DNA of 5,718 bases from Mesorhizobium sp. (GTDB lineage Bacteria > Pseudomonadota > Alphaproteobacteria > Rhizobiales > Rhizobiaceae), in NCBI GenBank assembly GCA_019509685.1, contig JAEKLU010000306.1:1-5718 (forward strand). Direction: 5' to 3'. A model generated the notes under the pieces. The model worked only from the letters and a program-made list of their open reading frames with translations, was not told the origin of the DNA and did not search any database. The position numbers and the translations under genes are program-made. Of this stretch, positions 1 to 5,718 are shown in pieces. Position 1 is the stretch's first letter. Each line of letters starts with the position of its first letter.

Positions 1-1151
1 GCAATGCCGGGAGTTCAGGCTATGATTTCCAGGATGCCGCGTCGGCCGCGTCATCGGCCAACGCCTCGGCTTCCAAGGCAAACGAGACGAGGAGCGCTGA
101 TCGCGTGTTGCAGCCATCACGCAGAACAGGCGTCAACGCTATCGCCGCCGGCGTCATCGGCGGCGTGATCGCGCTGGCCGGCGCCGGCCTGCTGCAGGCC
201 GTCGGCCTGCTCGGCGCGCCGGGCTCCGGCGCTGGATCGCTCGACGGCGTCAATGGCGAGATCGCTTCGTTGAAGAGCGAGATCGCAACCCTGAAGGAAA
301 GCAGCGATACCGGCGCCGCAGCCAAGGTCGATGGTCTCTCCTCGGCGCTGGAGCAGGTCAAGACGGACATCGCGGCGCTGAAGTCCACCGCAGGACAGGC
401 CGGCAGCGACGGCACGGCGCTGAAGGCGCTCAATGACAAGGTCGGGCAGATCGAGACGACTGTCGCCGCTCTGCAAAAATCCGGCAACGCCGCGCCTGTC
501 GATCTCGCCCCGCTCAACGAAAAGATCACCGGCCTCGACACTCTGGTCAAATCGGCCGGCGACGCCGCCAAGGCCGAGGATGGCCGGGTCGCGGCGCTGG
601 AGCAGTCGGTGTCACAGCTTTCCGGCAAGGTCGAGGCGCAGGCCTCGCAGCCGAAGATCGCCTTGGCCATCGGCGCCTCGGCGCTGAAGGCCGCGCTCGA
701 CCGCGGCGCGCCGTTCGCGACGGAACTCGAGACCTTCGCCGCGATCGCGCCGAATGCGCCCGAAGTCGCGGCGCTGCGCCCCTATGCCGAAAAGGGCGTC
801 TCCACCCGCGCCGTCATCGCTTCGGAAATGGATGCCGCCGCCAACGCCATGGTCGAGGCGGCAACGCCGATCGACCAGAATGCCGGCTTCTTCCAGAGCC
901 TGGTGTCGAGTGCGCAATCGCTGGTCAAGGTGCGGCCGGTCGGCGCCGTCGAAGGCAAGGGCGCGCCCGAGACCGTGGCGCGCATGGAGGTGGCGGTCAA
1001 CCAGGGCGACTACGCCAAGGCGCTGACCGAATACGATACACTGCCCGATGCCGTGAAGGCCGCCGGCGCCGATTTTGCCGGCAAACTAAAGGCGCGGATC
1101 GACGTCGAGAAGCAGATCGATTCGCTGATTGCCGGCGCGATGAAGACGTGA
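1..1151 (+). CDS. Mitofilin/Mic60-like inner-membrane protein (5' partial)
   Basis: This is the alphaproteobacterial homologue of mitochondrial Mic60, a single-pass inner-membrane protein that shapes membrane folds. The frame is open from base 3 to a TGA at 1149-1151 (382 codons visible) and has no upstream ATG, so the true start lies left of the window. The GTG at 105 is only an internal candidate. Visible order: an Ala/Ser-rich N-terminal stretch (about residues 1-40); a hydrophobic Gly/Ala-rich helix (about 44-72); a heptad-like coiled coil of repeated ExxxLKxE and LxxL patterns (about 82-215); and a C-terminal domain with the family signatures ALDRGAPFATEL and LVKVRPVG, then a GDYAKAL helix. 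hemY follows after 10 bases, as is usual for this gene in the hem cluster; hemC/hemD upstream is an expectation, not seen. The family call is from recognition of layout and motifs. A generic coiled-coil membrane protein is the main alternative. Confidence 0.85.
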   Translation, partial: NAGSSGYDFQDAASAASSANASASKANETRSADRVLQPSRRTGVNAIAAGVIGGVIALAGAGLLQAVGLLGAPGSGAGSLDGVNGEIASLKSEIATLKESSDTGAAAKVDGLSSALEQVKTDIAALKSTAGQAGSDGTALKALNDKVGQIETTVAALQKSGNAAPVDLAPLNEKITGLDTLVKSAGDAAKAEDGRVAALEQSVSQLSGKVEAQASQPKIALAIGASALKAALDRGAPFATELETFAAIAPNAPEVAALRPYAEKGVSTRAVIASEMDAAANAMVEAATPIDQNAGFFQSLVSSAQSLVKVRPVGAVEGKGAPETVARMEVAVNQGDYAKALTEYDTLPDAVKAAGADFAGKLKARIDVEKQIDSLIAGAMKT

Positions 1152-1157
1152 AGGTGG
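1151..1157 (+). promoter_or_regulatory. Ribosome binding site of hemY
   Basis: AAGGTGG matches the AAGGAGG consensus at six of seven positions and lies 4 bases before the ATG at 1162. It overlaps the last base of the upstream TGA stop (1149-1151). This supports the 1162 start and suggests that hemY translation is coupled to that of the mitofilin gene. Confidence 0.6.
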
Positions 1158-1161
1158 CCAG

Positions 1162-2754
1162 ATGATCCGCATCCTCATCTTCCTCGCTGTCGTCTTTGCG
1201 CTGGGGCTGGGCTTTGCCTGGCTGGCCGATCGCCCGGGCGAGATGCTCATCACCTTCGGCGGCTACCAGTACCAGATCAGCCTGATGGTGGCGGCGGTGG
1301 CGATCGTTACCGTGGTCGCCGCGGTGATGATCCTGTGGTGGCTGGTCAAGTCGCTGTGGAACAGCCCCTACACGATCTCGCGCTATTTCCGGGTGCGCCG
1401 CCGCGATCGCGGCTATCAGGCGCTGTCGACCGGCATGATCGCGGCCGGCGCCGGCGACGGCGCGCTGGCGCGCAAGAAGACCAAGGAGGCGGCGAAACTG
1501 ATCAGCTCCGACCAGGAGCCGCTGATCAACCTGCTCGACGCGCAGGCCTCGCTGCTGGAAGGCGACCATGAAGGCGCGCGCGAGAAATTCGAGCGTATGC
1601 TCGACGATCCCGAAATGCGGCTGCTCGGCCTGCGCGGGCTCTATCTCGAGGCCGAGCGCCTGGGCGACCGCAACGCCGCGCGCCACTATGCCGGCCGCGC
1701 CGCGGCTGTCGCGCCGCAGCTTGCCTGGGCGGCGGAATCGACGCTGGAGGAATTGACCGAGCGCGGCGACTGGGACGGCGCGTTGAAGCTGGTCGAAACG
1801 CAGAAATCGACTCGGCAGATCGAGCGCGACGCCGCCAACCGCCGCCGTGCGGTCCTGCTCACCGCCAAGGCGCAGGCGCTGGTCGACAGCGACCCGAATG
1901 CCGCGCGGACCGCGGCGCTCGAAGCCAACAAGCTGGCGCCCGATTTCGCGCCGGCGGCGGTTATCGCAGCCGACATGGTTTTCCGGCAAAACGATGTGCG
2001 CAAGGGCTCCAAGATCCTGGAGACGGCGTGGAAGGCCGAGCCGCATCCGGACGTTGCCGAGCTCTACACGCATGCAAGGCCGGGCGATGCCGTGCTCGAC
2101 CGCCTCAACCGGGCGAAGAAGCTGCAGGATCTGAAGAAGAACCATGCCGAATCCTCGATGGTCGTGGCGCGCGCCGCGCTCGATGCGCAGGATTTCGCCA
2201 CCGCACGTCGCGAGGCCGAGGCCGCGATCCGCATGGACCGCCGCGAGGGCGCCTATCTGCTGCTCGCCGATATCGAGGAAGCCGAGACCGGCGACCAGGG
2301 CAAGGTGCGGCAGCTTCTGTCCAAGGCGGTGCGCGCGCCGCGCGATCCGGCCTGGGTTGCCGACGGCGTGGTCTCGGAACACTGGGCGCCGGTATCGCCG
2401 GTGACCGGCAGGCTCGATGCCTTCACCTGGCGCGCGCCAATGGAGCGGCTGGGACAGTTGATCGACAGCCATGAGGATAGGCCGGCGGCTGCGATTCCCG
2501 CGCCCGCGCAACTGGCCAAAGAGAGCGTTGTCGATGCCGACAATCACTCCGTTTCGGCCGACAGGCCGGACGAACCGGCAAGTTCGGCCGGCGGCGATCC
2601 GGTCAGGCCGGTCACGGCTGCCGGCTTTGCCGCGGTGTCTGCCGATGCCGAACCGGTTGGGCCGGCCGAGGAATTGACCCGGCTGCCAGACGATCCCGGT
2701 GTCGCGCCGGAAGACGAGGCGGAAAAATCGCCACGCCGGTTTCGTTTGTTTTGA
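1162..2754 (+). CDS. hemY: HemY, heme-biosynthesis-associated TPR membrane protein
   Basis: HemY of the proteobacterial type: a membrane-anchored TPR protein linked to late heme synthesis, with no established enzymatic activity. It is unrelated to the Bacillus protoporphyrinogen oxidase also called HemY. The 530-residue product has a hydrophobic helix at about 4-22, a short loop with TFGGYQYQIS, a second helix at about 42-63, then the HemY_N signature around NSPYTISRYFRVRRRDRGYQ (67-86) and AKKTKEA-like helices. TPR-like helical pairs fill about 125-390, for example GDWDGALKLVE and DFATARREAEAAIRMD. Residues 398-423 form a Trp-flanked conserved-looking segment. From about 435 the protein is low-complexity, rich in Pro, Ala, Asp and Glu, and ends in RRFRLF. 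The ATG at 1162 has a good ribosome site. Rhizobial HemY proteins are of similar length. Its role as scaffold or regulator near heme enzymes is inference. Confidence 0.93.
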   Translation: MIRILIFLAVVFALGLGFAWLADRPGEMLITFGGYQYQISLMVAAVAIVTVVAAVMILWWLVKSLWNSPYTISRYFRVRRRDRGYQALSTGMIAAGAGDGALARKKTKEAAKLISSDQEPLINLLDAQASLLEGDHEGAREKFERMLDDPEMRLLGLRGLYLEAERLGDRNAARHYAGRAAAVAPQLAWAAESTLEELTERGDWDGALKLVETQKSTRQIERDAANRRRAVLLTAKAQALVDSDPNAARTAALEANKLAPDFAPAAVIAADMVFRQNDVRKGSKILETAWKAEPHPDVAELYTHARPGDAVLDRLNRAKKLQDLKKNHAESSMVVARAALDAQDFATARREAEAAIRMDRREGAYLLLADIEEAETGDQGKVRQLLSKAVRAPRDPAWVADGVVSEHWAPVSPVTGRLDAFTWRAPMERLGQLIDSHEDRPAAAIPAPAQLAKESVVDADNHSVSADRPDEPASSAGGDPVRPVTAAGFAAVSADAEPVGPAEELTRLPDDPGVAPEDEAEKSPRRFRLF

Positions 2755-2771
2755 GGCTGGGTTTGGTGGAT

Positions 2772-2776
2772 AGGGA
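2772..2776 (+). promoter_or_regulatory. Ribosome binding site deciding the TerB-like start
   Basis: AGGGA lies 10 bases before the ATG at 2787. The frame is open further upstream to a TTG at 2751, which overlaps the hemY stop, but that would add twelve residues (RLGLVDREKPS type) that do not resemble the family N terminus. The site therefore favours 2787. Confidence 0.45.
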
Positions 2777-2786
2777 AAAACCGTCG

Positions 2787-3263
2787 ATGTTCGAACGCGT
2801 GCTTTCATTCCTGAGGGATCTGCCGGGTGGCGAGGCCAAGCCCAGCGCCGACGATCCGCGCGTCGCGGCATCCGCGCTGCTCTACCACGTCATGAACGCC
2901 GACGGCGTACGCCAGGACGTCGAGTGGGAGCGGTTCAAGGAAATCTTAGCCGAGACCTATTCGGTAAGTGGGGCGGAGCTAGATGCGCTGGCCGCGGCCG
3001 GCGAGCGCGCCGACAATGAAGCGATCGACCTCTACGCCTTCACCAGCGTGCTCAAACGCCATCTCGACGCCGAGGCGCGCAAGGCGTTCATCGGCTTGAT
3101 GTGGGAGATCGTCTATGCCGATGGCGAACTCCATGAACTCGAGGACAATACGGTCTGGCGCGTCGCCGAACTGATCGGCGTCGAGCGCCATGACCGCGTC
3201 GAGGCGCGCCGCAAGGCGGCAGCCGAGGTGCCCGGCGCGAGCGGCAAATCGAGCGACGAATAA
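2787..3263 (+). CDS. TerB-like helical protein
   Basis: A 158-residue soluble protein of the TerB-like (tellurite resistance TerB / DjlA-type) helical family. There is no signal peptide or membrane helix. The two acidic metal-site-like motifs that mark the fold are both visible: NADGVRQDVE at about 37-46 and YADGELHELE at about 110-119, each an ADG followed by acidic residues at the start of a helix. Between them lie helices with LYAFTSVLKRHLD (82-94). The last fifteen residues are polar and probably disordered. It starts 32 bases after hemY and ends 16 bases before the amidotransferase gene, so it is probably co-transcribed. Despite the family name, no other ter genes are present and a tellurite role should not be assumed. 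TerB domains are known to bind divalent metal and to associate with membranes or stress complexes; the function here is unknown. The family call is firm, the role is not. Confidence 0.87.
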   Translation: MFERVLSFLRDLPGGEAKPSADDPRVAASALLYHVMNADGVRQDVEWERFKEILAETYSVSGAELDALAAAGERADNEAIDLYAFTSVLKRHLDAEARKAFIGLMWEIVYADGELHELEDNTVWRVAELIGVERHDRVEARRKAAAEVPGASGKSSDE

Positions 3264-3279
3264 GGGCCTTTCCTTTTCC

Positions 3280-3996
3280 ATGGCATCGACACCAAGGCCG
3301 AGACCGAAAATCCTGATCGTGCTGCACCAGGAAAATTCGAGCCCCGGTCGCGTCGGCCACATGCTTCTGGAAGACGGTTTCGATCTCGACATCCGCCGGC
3401 CGCCGCTTGGCGACGACTTGCCCTGCACGCTCGCCGATCATGCCGGCGCCGTCGTCTTCGGCGGGCCCATGAGCGCCAATGATGACGAGGAGTTCGTGCG
3501 CCGCGAGACCGATTGGCTGGAAATCCCGCTCAAGGAGAACCGGCCGTTTCTCGGCATCTGCCTCGGCGCGCAGATGCTTGCCAATCATCTCGGCGGCAAG
3601 GTGGAAGGGCATGGCGAGGGGCTGGTCGAAATCGGCTGGTATCCGCTCAAGGCAACCGAGGCCGGCAAGAAGCTGATGCACTGGCCGGAGATGGTCTACC
3701 AGTTCCATCGCGAGGGTTTTTCGCTGCCCAGGGATGCAACGCTCTTGGCGACGGCCGAAACCTATCCCAACCAGGCATTTCGCTATGGCGACAATGCCTG
3801 GGGCATCCAGTTCCATGGCGAACTGACAAGGGTGATGATGCAGCGCTGGGTGGTGCGCGGCGCGCACCGCTTCGAGCTGCCCGGAGCCCAGCCCGGCCGC
3901 GACCATCTCGGCGGCCGGCTGATCTGGGATATGCATCTGAAGCGCTGGCTGAGCGAGTTTCTGGGGCTGATTTTCGGCAAGCCGGCCGAGGGATAG
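3280..3996 (+). CDS. Class I glutamine amidotransferase (GMP synthase-like)
   Basis: A 238-residue stand-alone class I (triad) glutamine amidotransferase, which hydrolyses glutamine and passes ammonia to an acceptor. The domain runs from the first strand KILIVLHQENS (10-20) through the oxyanion turn FGGPMS (60-65) and the nucleophile elbow LGICLGAQ (Cys94), to the His179/Glu181 pair in GIQFHGE. Thus the Cys-His-Glu triad is complete; the residue between His and Glu is Gly instead of the commoner Pro. A roughly 57-residue helical C-terminal part follows. No synthetase (ATP-pyrophosphatase) domain is attached, so this is not GuaA; it belongs with the COG0518-type proteins often labelled GMP synthase-like, whose acceptor is mostly unknown. 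The ATG at 3280 was chosen because residues coded upstream (from 3190) are Arg/Ala-rich and overlap the preceding gene. It lies 16 bases after that gene, with TAAGGG at 3261-3266 as a distant ribosome site. Confidence 0.9.
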   Translation: MASTPRPRPKILIVLHQENSSPGRVGHMLLEDGFDLDIRRPPLGDDLPCTLADHAGAVVFGGPMSANDDEEFVRRETDWLEIPLKENRPFLGICLGAQMLANHLGGKVEGHGEGLVEIGWYPLKATEAGKKLMHWPEMVYQFHREGFSLPRDATLLATAETYPNQAFRYGDNAWGIQFHGELTRVMMQRWVVRGAHRFELPGAQPGRDHLGGRLIWDMHLKRWLSEFLGLIFGKPAEG

Positions 3997-4007
3997 GGTA
4001 GACCCTA
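3994..4007 (+). terminator. Small inverted repeat at the end of the putative operon
   Basis: TAGGG (3994-3998) and CCCTA (4003-4007) are perfect complements around a four-base loop, starting on the amidotransferase stop codon and followed by ATT. The stem has only five pairs and lacks a T-run, so it is a weak terminator candidate for the mitofilin-to-amidotransferase unit. Confidence 0.25.
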
Positions 4008-4102
4008 ATTACGCTGGACAGCTTCCAAAGCCGATATTGCTTGGGCGACGTTTAAGGGGCGACTGATGTCGGCTGCAAGAAGCCAAATCAGAACTTTGCA
4101 AC

Positions 4103-4131
4103 CTTGGCCGCAAATCCCTGGCTGGCTAGAG
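4103..4131 (+). promoter_or_regulatory. Possible sigma-70 promoter of the VOC gene
   Basis: CTTGGC (4103-4108) and CTAGAG (4126-4131) are separated by 17 bases and match the rhizobial housekeeping pattern CTTGAC-N17-CTATAT at five and four of six positions. Transcription would begin almost at the ATG at 4140, so the message would be leaderless or nearly so, which fits the lack of a clear ribosome site before that ATG. The match is imperfect and unconfirmed. Confidence 0.3.
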
Positions 4132-4139
4132 TTGGTACC

Positions 4140-4544
4140 ATGCTAAATGCTATTCACCACGTCGCACTCATCTGCACCGACTACGACCGGTCGCGACGCT
4201 TCTACGTCGAACTCCTCGGCCTCGATCTGATCCGCGAGGTCTACCGAGCGGAGCGGCAGTCATGGAAGGCGGATCTGCGGATCGGATCGGTCCAGCTGGA
4301 ATTGTTCTCCTTCCCCGCACCAGTGGCGCGACCGTCCCATCCAGAGGCGACAGGCTTGAGACATCTGGCATTTTCCGTGGCGGATCTTGATCCGGTCAAA
4401 GCGCGGCTGGAAGCCGCCAACGTTGCCGTTGAGCCAATCCGAATCGACCCGTATACCCACCAACGGTTTACATTCTTCAGAGATCCCGACGACTTGCCGC
4501 TCGAACTTTACGAAGTCCCGGCAAGGAACGGGTCGCTTTCGTGA
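4140..4544 (+). CDS. gloA2: VOC/glyoxalase-family metalloprotein, GloA2/YaeR type
   Basis: A 134-residue single-domain vicinal oxygen chelate protein that closely follows the E. coli YaeR (GloA2) pattern. Shared stretches include HHVALICTDYDRSRRFY (6-22), ELFSFP (54-59), RPSHPEATGLRHLAFSV (64-80), RIDPYTHQRFTFFRDPD (101-117) and LPLELYE (119-125). Probable metal ligands are His7, Glu54, His75 and Glu122, one per VOC strand position, so the metal site looks intact. The family is usually labelled lactoylglutathione lyase-like, but its physiological substrate is not settled and true GloA activity should not be assumed. The ATG at 4140 is chosen because it gives the family's normal N terminus; the frame is open to a TTG at 4104, which would add twelve unrelated residues. 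The gene stands alone after a 143-base gap, with GC near 59% by hand count and more A/T-ending codons (AGA, TCA, ACA, CAA) than hemY. It faces the MFS gene. Confidence 0.9.
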   Translation: MLNAIHHVALICTDYDRSRRFYVELLGLDLIREVYRAERQSWKADLRIGSVQLELFSFPAPVARPSHPEATGLRHLAFSVADLDPVKARLEAANVAVEPIRIDPYTHQRFTFFRDPDDLPLELYEVPARNGSLS

Positions 4545-4597
4545 CGACGTCATCGATGCGGGAAGGGCAGCGGGTCTGCTTCCAATTCCGGCCATCA

Positions 4598-4652
4598 CGA
4601 GCGCGGCCTAACCGGCCCGAGCGTCGAGTGCAGCGGTTAGGTCAAGCGCTCG
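4598..4652. terminator. Bulged hairpin between convergent genes
   Basis: The left arm is CGAGCGC-GG-CCTAACCG (4598-4614) and the right arm is CGGTTAGG-TC-AA-GCGCTCG (4634-4652). This gives eight perfect pairs, one G-U, one G-C, a two-base AA bulge (4644-4645) and seven more perfect pairs, around a 19-base loop. It sits between the + strand VOC stop (4544) and the - strand MFS stop (4654-4656), where a bidirectional terminator is expected. There is no T-run on either side, so intrinsic termination is not assured. Confidence 0.5.
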
Positions 4653-4653
4653 A

Positions 4654-5718
4654 TCAGTGCCGGCTATTCAGATGCCGCACCTGCCTGAGCGCCGGGAACA
4701 GCCAGGCCCATAACCCTGCCACCGCAATCGCCCCGATGCCGCCGATCACCACGGCGGGCACCGTGCCGATCAGCGCCGCCATCGTGCCGGCGCGGAATTC
4801 GCCGACTTCGTTGGAGGCGCCGACGAAGACCTGGTTGACGGCGTTGACGCGGCCGCGCACCTCGTCCGGTGTCCACAGCTGGATCAGCGTCTCGCGGATG
4901 TAGACACTGAACATGTCGGTGGCGCCGAGGAAGGCAAGTGCCGCGATCGACAGCCAGGTGACGGTCGACAGGCCGAAGAGCACGGTAAAGGCGCCGAACG
5001 CCGCCACGAAACCCAGCATGATCTTGCCGGCATTGTCACGCAGCGGGTGGCCGGCGAGCCAGACCGCGACGCAGATGGCGCCGACGCCGGGCGCCGAGCG
5101 CAGCAGGCCGAGGCCCCAGGGGCCAAGCTGCAGGATGTCGCGGGCATAGACCGGTAGCAGCGCCGAGGCGCCGGACAGAAGCACGGCGAACAGATCGAGC
5201 GAGATGGCGCCAAGCACGATCTTCTCGCTCCAGATGTAGCGGAAGCCGGCAAACAGCGTCTCCATGGTCGGCTTGTCGGTGGCGCTCTGCTGAGCGGGCT
5301 TGGGAATAGTGAAGATCAGCAAGGCGGCAATCAGCATCAGCAAGGCGGCAACGGCGTAAGCGATCTCGGCCGAGACGCCGTAGAGCAGGCCGCCGGCGAC
5401 CGGGCCGATGATCGTCGCCGTCTGCCAGGCCGACGAGTTCCAGGCAATCGCGTTGCCGAAATCTTCCGGCGGCACCAGATTGGCGAACAGCGAGGAAGAG
5501 GCCGGTCCGAAAAAGGCGCGCGCCATGCCGAACAGCGCCAAGACGACGAAGATCGGCAGCGGACTGACGAGGCCACGCAGCGTGAGGTACAGGAGAACGA
5601 GCGCGCAGCCTGCCTCAATCACGGTCGACAGCGCCATGATCAGGCGGCGGCCGAAGCGGTCGGCAACGACACCGGTGACCAGAACCAGCAACAGCGACGG
5701 CAGAAACTGGACGATGCC
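4654..5718 (-). CDS. MFS transporter, MFS_3/EntS-like (5' partial)
   Basis: A major facilitator superfamily permease, proton-coupled in most relatives; substrate unknown. The frame is open to the right edge (354 residues visible, beginning GIVQFLPSLL), so the true start lies outside; the TTG at 5691 is internal. The loop 2-3 motif A is clear as GVVADRFGRR at visible residues 16-25, so what is missing is roughly TM1 and the start of TM2. About ten further hydrophobic helices follow, with a cytoplasmic loop between TM6 and TM7 (about 138-165, METLFAGFRYIWSEK) and a TM10-11 loop with DEVRGRVNAVNQ (about 285-296), both typical of the MFS_3/enterobactin-exporter EntS type. That similarity points to an efflux carrier rather than an uptake system, but siderophore export is not implied: no siderophore genes are visible. 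It ends 109 bases from the VOC stop on the opposite strand and is unlikely to be functionally tied to it. Confidence 0.88.
   Translation of the reverse strand, partial: GIVQFLPSLLLVLVTGVVADRFGRRLIMALSTVIEAGCALVLLYLTLRGLVSPLPIFVVLALFGMARAFFGPASSSLFANLVPPEDFGNAIAWNSSAWQTATIIGPVAGGLLYGVSAEIAYAVAALLMLIAALLIFTIPKPAQQSATDKPTMETLFAGFRYIWSEKIVLGAISLDLFAVLLSGASALLPVYARDILQLGPWGLGLLRSAPGVGAICVAVWLAGHPLRDNAGKIMLGFVAAFGAFTVLFGLSTVTWLSIAALAFLGATDMFSVYIRETLIQLWTPDEVRGRVNAVNQVFVGASNEVGEFRAGTMAALIGTVPAVVIGGIGAIAVAGLWAWLFPALRQVRHLNSRH

Noticed and set aside
20..670. 216-codon open frame on the - strand opposite the mitofilin gene
   Set aside because: Ser/Ala/Pro-rich shadow of the Ala-rich coding strand, with no motif and no ribosome site supporting it.
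2737..2783. CGGTTT/AAACCG pair spanning the hemY-TerB junction
   Set aside because: Six pairs with a 35-base loop is expected by chance.
997..2871. 624-codon open frame on the - strand opposite hemY
   Set aside because: It is Arg/Gly/His-rich with no recognisable domain, covers a convincing hemY and both flanking gene ends, and is the kind of antisense frame high-GC DNA produces by codon bias.
2787..3263. Tellurite resistance locus suggested by the TerB name
   Set aside because: No terC, terD/E, terA or related genes are present; only the fold is shared.
3088..3936. 282-codon open frame on the - strand across the TerB-like and amidotransferase genes
   Set aside because: It lies opposite two well-supported genes including all catalytic motifs, and its own composition is not protein-like at the end (Arg/His-rich).
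4029..4074. Nine-pair inverted repeat (AGCCGATAT at 4029-4037, ATGTCGGCT at 4066-4074, one G-U) before the VOC gene
   Set aside because: The loop is 28 bases and the stem short, so chance is likely. It matches no riboswitch or operator I know.
4654..5718. Siderophore export system suggested by EntS-like features
   Set aside because: No siderophore synthesis, receptor or Fur-box-like site is visible and the gene's promoter is outside the window; only the transporter type can be supported.

Overview
The window looks like chromosomal DNA of an alphaproteobacterium of the order Hyphomicrobiales, probably Mesorhizobium-like. This rests on high GC with GC-rich third codon positions, and on a mitofilin/Mic60-type gene followed directly by the alphaproteobacterial hemY, an arrangement known from the hem (hemC-hemD) cluster of this class. 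The genus is inferred; no rRNA or other marker gene is present.

Left and centre (1-3996, + strand): four closely spaced genes read as one operon. The first, cut by the left edge, is the Mic60/mitofilin homologue, with one membrane helix, a coiled coil and the conserved C-terminal domain. After 10 bases comes hemY (two membrane helices, HemY_N domain, TPR-like helices, disordered tail). After 32 bases comes a small TerB-like protein. After 16 bases comes a class I glutamine amidotransferase (GMP synthase-like, substrate unknown). The first two are inner-membrane proteins with soluble helical domains, tied by context to heme synthesis and membrane architecture. The last two are soluble and their link to the pathway is positional only.

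Right (3997-5718): a 143-base gap with lower GC (about 53% by hand count) precedes a single VOC/glyoxalase-family metalloprotein of the GloA2/YaeR type on the + strand. Convergent to it, on the - strand, is an MFS transporter whose 5' end lies beyond the right edge. The 109 bases between these two stop codons contain a strong bulged hairpin, the best terminator candidate in the window.

Overall this is an ordinary, well-packed chromosomal region. I see no mobile element, CRISPR array, tRNA, rRNA or clear novel system. The points most worth a second look are the HemY segment that resembles a rubredoxin-like zinc knuckle without cysteines, and the extension of the mic60-hemY unit by terB-like and amidotransferase genes.
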